64,000 nucleotides of DNA, taken from NCBI GenBank assembly GCA_902784865.1, contig CACZWL010000010.1, positions 1 to 64,000 of the forward strand, in the 5' to 3' direction. The notes below the pieces were generated by a model that ran no database searches, was not told the DNA's origin, and was given only the letters and a program-made list of their open reading frames with translations. This document shows positions 20,066-27,804 of the stretch, piece after piece (the stretch's first letter is position 1; every line of letters starts with the position of its first letter). This DNA is from an uncultured Bacteroidota bacterium (GTDB lineage: Bacteria > Bacteroidota > Bacteroidia > Bacteroidales > P3). A program made the translations under genes and the position numbers.

Positions 20066-20095
20066 CAAAGGTACGAAAAATTTTGTAATCGGCAA
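20066..20095 (-). promoter_or_regulatory. typA promoter (TTG-N19-TACCTTTG)
   Basis: On the minus strand TTG (20093-20095) and TACCTTTG (20066-20073) are 19 bp apart, a full match to the Bacteroidetes promoter, 26 bp upstream of the typA start. Confidence 0.75.
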
Positions 20096-20164
20096 GCGTA
20101 GGTGCTCAAAAAAGTTGCGTTTCTTGTTGGAGCTTGCCGTTTCTGATTGGGATTTGCCTGCATT

Positions 20165-20250
20165 CCCCTATTTTCCCATCGATGGGAAATGATGGGAAAG
20201 AGTCGAAGTATTCACCTACCAGACACCTACCAGACACCTACCGGATGGGT
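20165..20250. repeat. four-copy intergenic repeat, copy 1
   Basis: Begins with TTTTCCCATCGATGGGAAAT, continues with GATGGGAAAGAGTCGA and ends in 11-bp units CACCTACCAGA. Same order and same strand as the copies at 51168, 54751 and 60075. Located between divergent typA and the sigma factor gene. Confidence 0.85.
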
Positions 20251-20337
20251 GCCGGGTGCAGGGGGGGGGCAGGCGGTAGGGGAAAAAAAGTTTTCACCGG
20301 GTGTAGCAAAAACGTTTTTTCTTACGTTATTATAGAT

Positions 20338-20808
20338 GTGAGAACGAAGGATCCATTCGAGGAGTATCTCCACCGCTACCGTGGGATGCTTTTCACGCTG
20401 TGCCGGCGCTTCAAGCACGGTGGGCTGGACGTGGACGACCTGGTGCAGGAGTCTACGGTCGCCTTGTGGCGTGCGCGCGAGCGGTTGCTGCCTTTGGGTC
20501 CGGGGGTGCAGCAGGCGGCGCTGACGTGGAGGATAGCGCGCAACGCGGTGATCGACGCGCTGCGCGCGCACCGCGAGTACGATGCGCTGCCGGAGGGCTA
20601 CGAGCAGAAGGCCGAGGACAGGTCGCTGCTGGACGAGCTGCACGAGCAGATAGCGCAGCTGGGCGAGCCGGACCGCTCGATTGTGAGGATGCAGCTGGAG
20701 GGTTACAGCTACGAGGAGATAGGGCAGCGGCTGGAGCTGTCGGAGAAGAATGTCAGCGTGAGGCTGGTGCGTGCGAGGGAGCGGCTGAGGGGGATGATGG
20801 GGAGTTAG
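20338..20808 (+). CDS. ECF-type RNA polymerase sigma factor
   Basis: About 156 residues from the GTG at 20338. Region 2: YRGMLFTLCRRF and LDVDDLVQESTVALWRARE; region 4: LGEPDRSIVRMQLEGYSYEE with the helix-turn-helix IGQRLELSEKNVSVRLVRAR. No ATG lies in frame near region 2; the frame is open to 20134 but that part reads through the intergenic repeat. First gene of a run with four small envelope genes. The stop TAG is the first unit of the heptamer array behind it. Confidence 0.85.
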   Translation: MRTKDPFEEYLHRYRGMLFTLCRRFKHGGLDVDDLVQESTVALWRARERLLPLGPGVQQAALTWRIARNAVIDALRAHREYDALPEGYEQKAEDRSLLDELHEQIAQLGEPDRSIVRMQLEGYSYEEIGQRLELSEKNVSVRLVRARERLRGMMGS

Positions 20809-20857
20809 GAGTTTTGAGTTAAGAATTATGAGTTAAGAGTTAAGAATTAAGAATTTA
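20802..20857. repeat. heptamer array (GAGTTAA family), 8 units
   Basis: Eight successive 7-bp units of the form GAGTTAA/GAATTAA. The first unit contains the stop codon of the sigma factor gene and the last ends 5 bp before the next start codon. Confidence 0.85.
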
Positions 20858-20862
20858 TAGAT

Positions 20863-21153
20863 ATGAAAGAGGAACAGTTTGATGATTTGTGGATGCGTGC
20901 TGAGGCGGGGCGCTATGCGCGGTCGCTGATGGCGGAGTATCCCGGCTGGCGCCGGCGCCAGCGCCGCCGTGTTGCGGCGGCTGCGGCGCTGGTGGTGCTG
21001 GCAGGCGCGGCGTTGCCGTTGCTGAACGGTGTCTTGCCCCTGGGCGGGGCCGATGGCGAGTACCTGGCGGCACATTGCAACAAGGCCGGTATCGGCGAGG
21101 ACTACTGGGTTGACCTGGCTGGCGATTTGCTGGCCGAGAGCCTGGAGGTCTGA
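20863..21153 (+). CDS. small single-pass membrane protein after sigma factor
   Basis: 96 residues. The acidic N-terminus (MKEEQFDDLWMRAEAGRYAR) is followed by a basic RRRQRRR stretch and one membrane helix (VAAAAALVVLAGAALPLL), then a short outer segment. Position right after an ECF sigma gene, with a cytoplasmic N-terminus and one helix, suggests an anti-sigma-like role, but no zinc-finger or known anti-sigma motif is seen. Not recognised as a named family. Confidence 0.6.
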   Translation: MKEEQFDDLWMRAEAGRYARSLMAEYPGWRRRQRRRVAAAAALVVLAGAALPLLNGVLPLGGADGEYLAAHCNKAGIGEDYWVDLAGDLLAESLEV

Positions 21154-21196
21154 AATGGAATGAATGAGGTGTTTTGTTGTTAAGTTCGAAGTGAAG

Positions 21197-21619
21197 ATGA
21201 AGAAGTTATTGTTGATAGTAATGCTCCTTGTGTGGCCGCTGGCGCTGCTGGCGCAGGGTTCGCTGTACAAGCAGTATGCTTCGCGTCCTGGGCTGACGGT
21301 TGCGCAGGTGGACGGTTTCAAGCTGTGCGACAGTGTCCGTGTGGACGTGGTGTTGCTGCAGGCCGACGACGAGGCTGCGTGGCGTCGGCTGGCGGTCGAG
21401 TTCGGCATCGAGGGCGAGGAGGGTGTGGTCAGCTGGCTGGCCGACACCGAGCGGCCCGCCAAGCGTGTGGGCTGGACGGGGCGTCCGGTGCTCCGCGCGG
21501 TGGCCTCGCACGCGAGGCGCACGCTGGCTTTCTACCGCCTGGATAACGAGCGCCAGTATGACGCGCTGCTGGACTACCAGCTCTACCGCATGAAGGGCGA
21601 CAAGAAGAACAAGAAGTAG
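21197..21619 (+). CDS. small secreted protein of sigma-factor operon
   Basis: 140 residues from the Met of MKKLLLIVMLLVWPLALLAQ, a clear Sec signal peptide with cleavage after LAQ. The mature part is not recognised; it contains VRVDVVLLQADDEAAWRRLA and ends with a lysine-rich tail. The frame extends upstream to 21164, but the signal peptide fixes the start. Third gene of the sigma-factor run. Confidence 0.65.
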   Translation: MKKLLLIVMLLVWPLALLAQGSLYKQYASRPGLTVAQVDGFKLCDSVRVDVVLLQADDEAAWRRLAVEFGIEGEEGVVSWLADTERPAKRVGWTGRPVLRAVASHARRTLAFYRLDNERQYDALLDYQLYRMKGDKKNKK

Positions 21620-21643
21620 ACATTACAATAAATTATATAGAAA

Positions 21644-22714
21644 ATGAAGACGAGATACGATATTGCATTGACTATGCTTGTGGCGGCGTTTGCCGCCGTT
21701 ACGGTTTTGGTGGCTTCCTGCGGCCGCGACGAGGTGGTTGAGGCCGCGGCCTCGGAGCAGGGGCGTGTGGTGGTGTATGCCATCGGGGGCGAAGAGGGCC
21801 GCCGTGCGCTGCAGGACGAGGCGGAGTGGGAGGCGATGCTCGACCGCTTCTGCGACGCGGCCCAGTCGGGCAGCGAGGTGACGTTCTACAGCACGCGCGG
21901 TGCCCAGTCGATGGAGTCCAAGGGTTCAGTGTCGGCCAAGGAGGCTGCGACGTTCAGCACCACTTCGCGCCAGGAGATGAAGGATTGGATGAAGGAGATG
22001 GAGAAGGCGGGCAAGACGGTCCGTGTGGTCTATGACGACGCTTCGGGCACGTGGCGCGGCACTGCCTACGTCAATGCGCCTCACCGCGAGGTGGCGGACT
22101 GCTACAACGGGACGCTGGTGCTGACGGCGATGCCGGGCGTCGAGATGGGGCCTATACCCGCCCTGGTTGCGGCGCTGGAGGTCTCCGACGATTCGGTGCT
22201 GATATTGATGCACAAGGGCTGTATGAGCGACGATCTGGAGTCGATGCTCGGCGGGGGTGTTGCTTTCGGCGATGTGGTGACGCTCTGCGGCGAGGTGAAT
22301 AGTATGGAGGTGGCGGAGGGCGCCCCGTTCCTGGTGCTCGACCTTTCGGCTACGGAGAGCGGCGCCGTGGTGGGCGAGTGGGAGCTGATCTATGCGTCGG
22401 TCACTTCGCTGAGTGGCGGCGACTATATGCTGTCGACGGCGCTCTATGTACCTGAGCTGGAGGATGGCGGTGCCATGTTCTACGAGTTTGCGGACGACGG
22501 CACGGTGGTCTGCACCCGTACGGGTTCGGCCCCCGCGACGTCCCATGGCACCTGGACCATGGGCGGCGAGGGCGGCATCTGCTGCGACCTGCTTCCCTAT
22601 GGCGGATGCTGGGTGGTCAACTGGGTTTCTTCCTCGACGATGATAATCTCGCGGAATGAGGTCTCCGCCGAGGGCGGCGAGGTGTTCTACCAGCTGCAGT
22701 TCGACCGTCCCTGA
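21644..22714 (+). CDS. lipoprotein of unknown function
   Basis: 356 residues with lipoprotein signal (VTVLVASCGRDE). The N-terminal part of the mature protein contains DEAEWEAMLDRFCDAAQSGS and a basic-acidic helix (SRQEMKDWMKEMEKAGKTV). The C-terminal half has a beta-rich lipocalin-like pattern ending GEVFYQLQFDRP with GTWTMGGEGGICCDLLPYGG. Not recognised. It belongs to the run starting with the ECF sigma factor and may be a surface stress protein under its control. Confidence 0.65.
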   Translation: MKTRYDIALTMLVAAFAAVTVLVASCGRDEVVEAAASEQGRVVVYAIGGEEGRRALQDEAEWEAMLDRFCDAAQSGSEVTFYSTRGAQSMESKGSVSAKEAATFSTTSRQEMKDWMKEMEKAGKTVRVVYDDASGTWRGTAYVNAPHREVADCYNGTLVLTAMPGVEMGPIPALVAALEVSDDSVLILMHKGCMSDDLESMLGGGVAFGDVVTLCGEVNSMEVAEGAPFLVLDLSATESGAVVGEWELIYASVTSLSGGDYMLSTALYVPELEDGGAMFYEFADDGTVVCTRTGSAPATSHGTWTMGGEGGICCDLLPYGGCWVVNWVSSSTMIISRNEVSAEGGEVFYQLQFDRP

Positions 22715-22815
22715 AAAAAAAATTATTGCGTCTTGTAGTTTTTTGCTTCCGGATTCCGTTCTTATAGGTGAAAAAACAATCAAACATTTTTACAAACCAA
22801 ACAAACACACACATT

Positions 22816-23349
22816 ATGAAGAAGAACATCTTTGCCCTTGCCGCCGCAGTTGCTATGCTTGGTATGACTGCCTGCCAGAAGGAAGAAAACAACGACATCG
22901 TCCTCCCCGAGATGCCGGGTACGGAGATCCTCGTCAAGAGCGCTGCCGATCTGATCGGTACGGAGTGGACCTACACTCTCTCGTTTGCCGACATGATCGA
23001 CGAAGACCTTGCTGAGTGCCTCGATGGCATCGACCTCGACATGGTTTTCGGCTTGAGTTTTGATGCCGACTATGCCCACCTGACTTTCCCCGAGAATGTC
23101 ATCGGCCTGAACGTTGTTGACGACAGCACCGGCTACACTATCGATGAGATTCAGCAGATGGACTATGTCTATACGTACGACCCCACCACCTTCAGCGGCA
23201 CGCTGACGGGCGGCAACCTGGACACCTACCAGATGCCCTTCACCTATGACGCTGCCAACGACGGCATCATCGTCAGCCTGATGGTCGCCAGCGACTTAAA
23301 CGACACTGTCGGCACCCCGATGCAGCTCATCTTTGCCCGCGCCAACTAA
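22816..23349 (+). CDS. small lipoprotein
   Basis: 177 residues from MKKNIFALAAAVAMLGMTAC, a lipoprotein signal peptide with lipobox MTAC. The mature domain is acidic and beta-rich (TEWTYTLSFADMIDEDLAEC, YDPTTFSGTLTGGNLDTYQM) and resembles small lipocalin-like Bacteroidales lipoproteins. The frame reaches 22768, but the signal peptide sets the start. Followed by a strong terminator, so it ends the sigma-factor run. Confidence 0.7.
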   Translation: MKKNIFALAAAVAMLGMTACQKEENNDIVLPEMPGTEILVKSAADLIGTEWTYTLSFADMIDEDLAECLDGIDLDMVFGLSFDADYAHLTFPENVIGLNVVDDSTGYTIDEIQQMDYVYTYDPTTFSGTLTGGNLDTYQMPFTYDAANDGIIVSLMVASDLNDTVGTPMQLIFARAN

Positions 23350-23386
23350 GAAATCTTTCTTGAACACACACACTCGTATATTTGTC

Positions 23387-23420
23387 GAGCCCCCGGTAGT
23401 CTGCCGGGGGCTCACTTTTT
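23387..23420 (+). terminator. strong rho-independent terminator
   Basis: Perfect 10-bp stem GAGCCCCCGG / CCGGGGGCTC with a 7-nt loop, followed by ACTTTTTT. Ends the sigma-factor gene run. Confidence 0.92.
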
Positions 23421-23478
23421 TACGCAATAATCCGCCGGCAAGGCAATATTTTGCGCCCGGCGGCGTTAGGATGGCTAT

Positions 23479-24912
23479 ATGGAGAACAGTAATGTCAAAT
23501 ATAAGCAGCTCCGCGAGCGTTACCCGTTGTTCGAGTATGCCGGCTATTCGTACCAGGTGCTCGACGAGGGGTTGCGTCTGGAGTTCGACTTCCGCATGGG
23601 TGACGTGGAATTCCATCCCACGGCCCTTGTGGAGCGGCGTCCGTTCCTCGATTTCGGCCTTGGTGCCGAGGTGCTCGACCGTCTGGTGTTCGACATCGGC
23701 ATGGTCGAGCTGGTGAGTTACTGGAAATGTGCTTGTCCGCCGCAGGTGCGCGTTTCGTGTGGCAGCCTGACCGAGGCGCAGGTGGCCTTCTGGAAAAAAC
23801 TCTACTGGAACGGCCTCGGCGAGTTTTTCTACACCAACGGTATTGCCGAAACTCCCGGGGAGTTTCTGCAGGTGGAGAGTGGAGGATGGCAGGCGGAAAG
23901 CTGTCAGGGTGCGGCAGCCGAACTCTCAACTCTCAACACTCAACTTTCAACTTATCTTGTCCCCATCGGAGGCGGCAAGGACAGCGTGGTGACGCTGGAG
24001 TTGCTGCGCCGTGCCGGCAAGGGCATCCGGCCGCTCATCATGAATCCCCGGGGGGCTACAGTGTCGTGTGCCGAGGTGGCGGGCTTCCCGATTGACGAGG
24101 TCCTCGTCATCCGCCGCACCATCGACCCCACGCTATTGAAACTCAACGCTGAAGGATACCTCAACGGCCACACGCCCTTCTCGGCCATGCTGGCTTTCTA
24201 CACCCGCTTGGCGTCGGCCCTCAGCGGCATCGCCAACATAGCCCTCAGCAACGAGAACTCGGCCAATGAGAGCACCGTCCGCGGCACATACGTCAACCAT
24301 CAGTACAGCAAGAGCCTAGAGTTTGAGGACGACTTTAGGAATTATTGCGTTAATGCGTTAATGCGTGATTGCGTTAGTGCTGCCGCGCCAGCCACTAACG
24401 CATTAACGCACCCACGCACTAACGCATTCAATTACTTCAGTTTCCTTCGTCCGCTCTCGGAGCTGCAGATAGCCATGCTTTTCAGCCGCTTCACGGCCTA
24501 CCACGACGTCTTCCGCTCGTGCAACGTGGGCAGCAAGCAGGACATCTGGTGCGGCCATTGCGCCAAGTGCCTCTTCGCCTATATCATTCTTTCTCCGTTC
24601 ATTGAGCCTGCCCGTCTGAACCAGATCTTCGGCAAAGCGATGCTCGACGACACATCGCTCGAGCTCGAGTTCCGCCAGCTCCTCGGCTTGGCCGAGACCA
24701 AGCCCTTCGAGTGCGTCGGCACCGTCAGCGAGGTGCGCCAGGCATTGCAGATGGCCGCCAACCGCTGGTATAAGGGGCAGCGGCCCAGATTACTAGAAAA
24801 TCTAGAAATTCTAGAAAATCTAGATAATCTAGAAAAGATAGCTCCCATCGGCAACCTCTCGTCCGAGGAGCGCAACATATTGCAGCAAGCATGTACAGAG
24901 AACATCAACTGA
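23479..24912 (+). CDS. murL: MurL-like UDP-MurNAc-L-Ala-L-Glu epimerase
   Basis: 477 residues. In Xanthomonas, MurL converts the L-Glu of UDP-MurNAc-L-Ala-L-Glu to D-Glu after MurD2 has added L-Glu. The N-terminal half (EVLDRLVFDIGMVELVSYWK) and the glycine-rich turn VPIGGGKDSVVTLELLRRAG, followed by ALSNENSANESTVRGTYVNH and the Cys cluster IWCGHCAKCLFAY, fit that family. Three repeat arrays lie in frame: around residues 132-158, 290-317 and 439-453. It overlaps the murD-like gene by 22 bp, which supports the MurL reading. Function is inferred from family and neighbour. Confidence 0.7.
   Translation: MENSNVKYKQLRERYPLFEYAGYSYQVLDEGLRLEFDFRMGDVEFHPTALVERRPFLDFGLGAEVLDRLVFDIGMVELVSYWKCACPPQVRVSCGSLTEAQVAFWKKLYWNGLGEFFYTNGIAETPGEFLQVESGGWQAESCQGAAAELSTLNTQLSTYLVPIGGGKDSVVTLELLRRAGKGIRPLIMNPRGATVSCAEVAGFPIDEVLVIRRTIDPTLLKLNAEGYLNGHTPFSAMLAFYTRLASALSGIANIALSNENSANESTVRGTYVNHQYSKSLEFEDDFRNYCVNALMRDCVSAAAPATNALTHPRTNAFNYFSFLRPLSELQIAMLFSRFTAYHDVFRSCNVGSKQDIWCGHCAKCLFAYIILSPFIEPARLNQIFGKAMLDDTSLELEFRQLLGLAETKPFECVGTVSEVRQALQMAANRWYKGQRPRLLENLEILENLDNLEKIAPIGNLSSEERNILQQACTENIN
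23872..23953. repeat. in-frame heptamer arrays within murL
   Basis: A G-rich run of units GTGGAGA/GTGGAGG (23872-23900) and a T/C-rich run CTCTCAA/CACTCAA/CTTTCAA (23923-23953) in exact 7-bp phase, translated as ELSTLNTQLSTYL just before the conserved GGGKDS turn. Confidence 0.8.
24344..24432. repeat. in-frame palindromic GCGTTAAT element in murL
   Basis: Left arm of 8-bp units (GCGTTAAT), core GTGCTGCCGCGCCAGCCAC, right arm of inverted units (ACTAACGC/ATTAACGC). Translated as VNALMRDCVSAAAPATNALT between DFRNYC and FNYFSFLRP. Same core as the two elements in pheT. Confidence 0.85.
24792..24840. repeat. in-frame 9-bp CTAGAAAAT array at murL C-terminus
   Basis: Five units of the form CTAGAAAAT/CTAGATAAT in 9-bp phase, translated as LLENLEILENLDNLEKI near the MurL C-terminus. 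Confidence 0.85.
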
Positions 24913-26168
24913 AAGCCCTGCTCGAGGGGCGACGCATACTCATTGCAGGCTACGGCCGCGAAGGTCAGAGCGCCGAACGGCTGATTGGCAGACTGCTGCC
25001 TGAGGCCAAGCCCGCGATAGCTACGAAGGTGGAAAACGGTAAGTGGTTGGACCAGGACGACCGCTGGCACGACGACTGGCCCTTCGACCTGGTCATCAAG
25101 TCGCCGGGTATTCCAAATTTTCAATTTTCAATTTTCAATTTTCAATTAACCTCCCTCACCGACCTCTTCTTGCAAGTGTATGGCGACCAGGTGATTGGCG
25201 TCACCGGCACCAAGGGCAAGTCCACCACCGCCAGCCTCATCCACCACCTGCTGCCGGGCTCCATCCTGGCGGGCAATATCGGGGTGCCGCTCTTCGACAT
25301 CCTCGACGAGATCCGCGAGGACAGCATCGTCGTAGCCGAACTCTCCTGCCACCAGCTGGAGAATATCCACCGTGCACCGCATATCGCCGTGTTGCTCAAC
25401 CTCTTCCAGGAGCACCTCGACCACTACGAGAACTATATGGGCTACAAGATGGCCAAGCTTCAAATCGCCCTCCGCCAGCAGGCGGGCGACCACTTCTTCT
25501 ACTGCACCGACAACGAGGAACTACGTTCTTTAGTTGAAAGTTCAAAGTTGAAAGTTGAAAGTTGTCTGCACCCCTATAGTCTCGACAACATCTCCGCCGC
25601 CGAACGCCAGCTCCTCGACGCCTGTCCCTTGGCTGGCGACCACAACCGTGGCAACGCCCTCGTCGCCTGCCGCGTGGCAAGCCTCGCAATGCGCCAGCCA
25701 ATTTCAACTTTCAACTCTCAACTTTCAACCTTCCGAGGCTTGCGCCACCGCATGGAGAGGGTGGGGGAGGTGCGCGGCATCACGTGGTACGACGACAGCA
25801 TCAGCACCATCCCCGAGGCCGCCATCGCCGCCGTAAAAGCGCTGGGAAAGGTTGATACACTGATACTTGGCGGCTTCGACCGCGGCATCGACTACTCGCC
25901 GCTGGTCGACTTCCTACGTGACGCTCCACTGCGAAATGTGGTGTTTGTGGGACAAGCGGGGCGAAGGGTACACCGCGAGCTTTCAATTTTCAATTTTCAA
26001 TTTTCAATTTTAACCGAGGACGACTACACCAAGATCGTCCCCTGGTGCGCCGCCCACACACCGCAGGGTGGGGTAGTGCTTCTCTCGCCGGCGGCAGCCA
26101 GCTACGACGCCTTCAAGAACTTCGAACACCGCGGCGACTTCTTCGCCGAGCAAATCCATAAGCTATGA
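24891..26168 (+). CDS. murD: MurD-like UDP-MurNAc-L-Ala glutamate ligase (MurD2 candidate)
   Basis: 425 residues. Mur ligase layout: short N-terminal Rossmann-like domain (RRILIAGYGREGQSAERLI), ATP-binding GVTGTKGKSTTASLIHHLLP, EHLDHYENYMGYKMAKLQIA and the C-terminal domain with GGFDRGIDYSPLVDFL and LLSPAAASYDAFKNFEHRG. Overlap with murL suggests a MurD2-type enzyme adding L-Glu rather than D-Glu; that is inference. Four heptamer arrays are present in frame (residues about 76-88, 214-225, 271-281, 364-374), each at a loop between conserved blocks. Confidence 0.88.
   Translation: MYREHQLKALLEGRRILIAGYGREGQSAERLIGRLLPEAKPAIATKVENGKWLDQDDRWHDDWPFDLVIKSPGIPNFQFSIFNFQLTSLTDLFLQVYGDQVIGVTGTKGKSTTASLIHHLLPGSILAGNIGVPLFDILDEIREDSIVVAELSCHQLENIHRAPHIAVLLNLFQEHLDHYENYMGYKMAKLQIALRQQAGDHFFYCTDNEELRSLVESSKLKVESCLHPYSLDNISAAERQLLDACPLAGDHNRGNALVACRVASLAMRQPISTFNSQLSTFRGLRHRMERVGEVRGITWYDDSISTIPEAAIAAVKALGKVDTLILGGFDRGIDYSPLVDFLRDAPLRNVVFVGQAGRRVHRELSIFNFQFSILTEDDYTKIVPWCAAHTPQGGVVLLSPAAASYDAFKNFEHRGDFFAEQIHKL
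25115..25149. repeat. in-frame CAATTTT heptamer array in murD (1)
   Basis: Four to five CAATTTT units, translated NFQFSIFNFQL between SPGIP and TSLTDLF. Confidence 0.88.
25532..25564. repeat. in-frame GTTGAAA heptamer array in murD (2)
   Basis: AGTTGAA/AGTTCAA units in 7-bp phase, translated SSKLKVESC. Inverted relative to the array at 25702. Confidence 0.85.
25702..25732. repeat. in-frame CTTTCAA heptamer array in murD (3)
   Basis: TTTCAAC/TCTCAAC units in 7-bp phase, translated STFNSQLSTF just before RGLRHRME. Confidence 0.85.
25981..26012. repeat. in-frame CAATTTT heptamer array in murD (4)
   Basis: Four CAATTTT units, translated LSIFNFQFSIL between GRRVHRE and TEDDYTKI. Confidence 0.88.
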
Positions 26169-27259
26169 CCGACTACAAAGCCATCCGAAAAGCCCTCCAC
26201 GAGCATCCGCAGACCGCTGGCGACGAGCAGTTTGCGCACGATACCATCGTCCGCCACCTCCAAGGACTTCACCCCGACAAGGTCTACACCCATGTCGGCG
26301 GCTGGGGCGTCATCGCCGTGTGGGGAAAGGACCCGACGGCGCCCACCATCGCCTTCCGCGCCGACACCGACGCCCTGCCCATCGGTCACCGCTGCGGCCA
26401 CGATGGCCACACCACCATCCTCCTCCGTCTGGCCGAACTTGTTGACACCGCCAAACTAAACACTGAACACTTAGCACTGAACACTAAAAGCAACATCCTG
26501 TTGCTTTTTCAGCCCGCCGAGGAGACCGGCACCGGCTCGCAGTCTGTGCTCGAAAGCGGTATCCTGCAGCAATACAACATCGCGCGCTTCTACGGCCTCC
26601 ACAACCTCCCCGGCTATCCGCTGGGCACTGTGGTGCTGTGTCCGCGCACTTTTGCCGCCGCCTCCACGGGCGTCGTCTACCACCTCGACGGCCGCGAGAC
26701 CCATGCCTCCACGCCCGAGCTGGGCATCAACCCCGGCCTGGCTATCGCGGAGATAATCAAGCGGTTCAACGACTTCAACGGACATAAAGGCGAATTCCGC
26801 CAGTCTACCCTCATCTGCGTCCACCTCGGCAGCCCCGCTTTCGGCACCTCCGCCGGCCACGCCGAGGTGATGTTCACCCTCCGCGCCTTCACCAACGACG
26901 AGATGGAACGCCTGATTCATGACGCCAACAGCGCCGTCGACGAGATAGCCGCCCGCCACAAACTGACAGTCAGCCGCACATTAGTCGAACCTTTCCGCGC
27001 CACCGAGAACAACGGCGATTGCGTGGAAGCAATAGAAAAAGCGGCAGAGGATGTGCCGCTTCGTGTTCGTTATCAGATGGAGCCTTTCCGCTGGAGCGAG
27101 GATTTCGCCGAATACCTGTTGCATTTCAAAGGTGCCATGTTCGGCATCGGCAGCGGCGAGCGCCAGCCCGAACTCCACCACCCCGACTACGACTTCCCCG
27201 ACGCCCTCATCGAACCCGCCGCCCAGCTCTTCTTCCGCCTGGCGGCGGAGCCTATATAG
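26165..27259 (+). CDS. M20-family amidohydrolase
   Basis: 364 residues, zinc-dependent peptidase/amidohydrolase of the M20D group (N-acyl-amino acid hydrolases). Metal-site blocks: FRADTDALPI, RCGHDGHTTILL, FQPAEETGTGSQ and the C-terminal EPFRWSEDFAEYL. The dimerisation domain contains GRETHASTPELGINPGLAIA. Start codon overlaps the murD stop by 4 bp, so it is in the murL-murD operon; a peptidoglycan-fragment substrate is possible but unproven. One heptamer array (26455-26488) is in frame before NILLLFQPAEE. Confidence 0.88.
   Translation: MTDYKAIRKALHEHPQTAGDEQFAHDTIVRHLQGLHPDKVYTHVGGWGVIAVWGKDPTAPTIAFRADTDALPIGHRCGHDGHTTILLRLAELVDTAKLNTEHLALNTKSNILLLFQPAEETGTGSQSVLESGILQQYNIARFYGLHNLPGYPLGTVVLCPRTFAAASTGVVYHLDGRETHASTPELGINPGLAIAEIIKRFNDFNGHKGEFRQSTLICVHLGSPAFGTSAGHAEVMFTLRAFTNDEMERLIHDANSAVDEIAARHKLTVSRTLVEPFRATENNGDCVEAIEKAAEDVPLRVRYQMEPFRWSEDFAEYLLHFKGAMFGIGSGERQPELHHPDYDFPDALIEPAAQLFFRLAAEPI
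26455..26488. repeat. in-frame CTGAACA heptamer array in the M20 gene
   Basis: Units CTAAACA, CTGAACA, CTTAGCA, CTGAACA, CTAAAAG in exact 7-bp phase, translated LNTEHLALNTKS. Confidence 0.85.
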
Positions 27260-27720
27260 TCTTTAATGTGATATGGTCGATGATTTGGGTCATCTCCTCT
27301 TTGGTGCTGAAGAAGAAGATCCACGGGGTGAGCGACTTGCTGTCGCTGTAGGTGAGGTAGCCGCGGCCAGGTCCTTGCGGTCGGCATACTGCAGGTACAC
27401 CTCCTTGGCCGTCGATGTCGACGCGGGCGATGGTGCCGTCGGCGCGTGTCGGTAGGTTCTGCGGGATCAGCACGGCGGCCAGGCAGGCGGCAGCGGCCAG
27501 TGCCTGCGCTTGTGTTTGCGTAATTTGCGCAGCGCGCGTGTCAGGCGCATGCTCACCGCCGCCACGTGAGGCCGGTGGCTTCGGCAATCTCCTTGTAGCC
27601 AAATCCTTGGGCGTGGAGCGTGACGATGGAGCGGTCGGGCTGCGGCAATGCCTCGAGCAGCTCCACCAGGTCGCGGTGGCGGTGCACCATCTCACTGAAT
27701 CTTTGTTCGTCTGTTTCCAT
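27259..27720 (-). pseudogene. decayed ECF sigma factor and downstream gene
   Basis: From 27720 the minus strand encodes METDEQRFSEMVHRHRDLVE then LPQPDRSIVTLHAQGFGYKE and IAEATGLT, a sigma region 4, followed by a one-base frameshift after which AVSMRLTRALRKLRKHKRR completes the helix-turn-helix in another frame. Region 2 has been deleted: HRHRDLV joins directly to the linker. Further frames give ALAAAACLAAVLI, KEVYLQYADRKD and SLTPWIFFFSTKEEMTQIID, pieces of the next gene. Several frameshifts in under 500 bp argue for real decay rather than a single sequencing error. Confidence 0.75.
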
Positions 27721-27768
27721 TATGCACTGTTAGACGCTGCGACCCGCCCATTCACAACACGCCATGCT

Positions 27769-27795
27769 AAAAAAAAGTGGATCTCGGGATCCACT
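27769..27795 (-). terminator. terminator of thioredoxin-like lipoprotein gene
   Basis: Minus-strand stem AGTGGATC / GATCCACT with a 4-nt loop, followed by a run of T (plus-strand A-run 27769-27776). Confidence 0.85.
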
Positions 27796-27804
27796 ATCTG
27801 CTTT

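Noticed and set aside
20134..20337. Upstream extension of the sigma factor
   Set aside because: It reads through the intergenic repeat and lacks sigma homology; GTG at 20338 is preferred.
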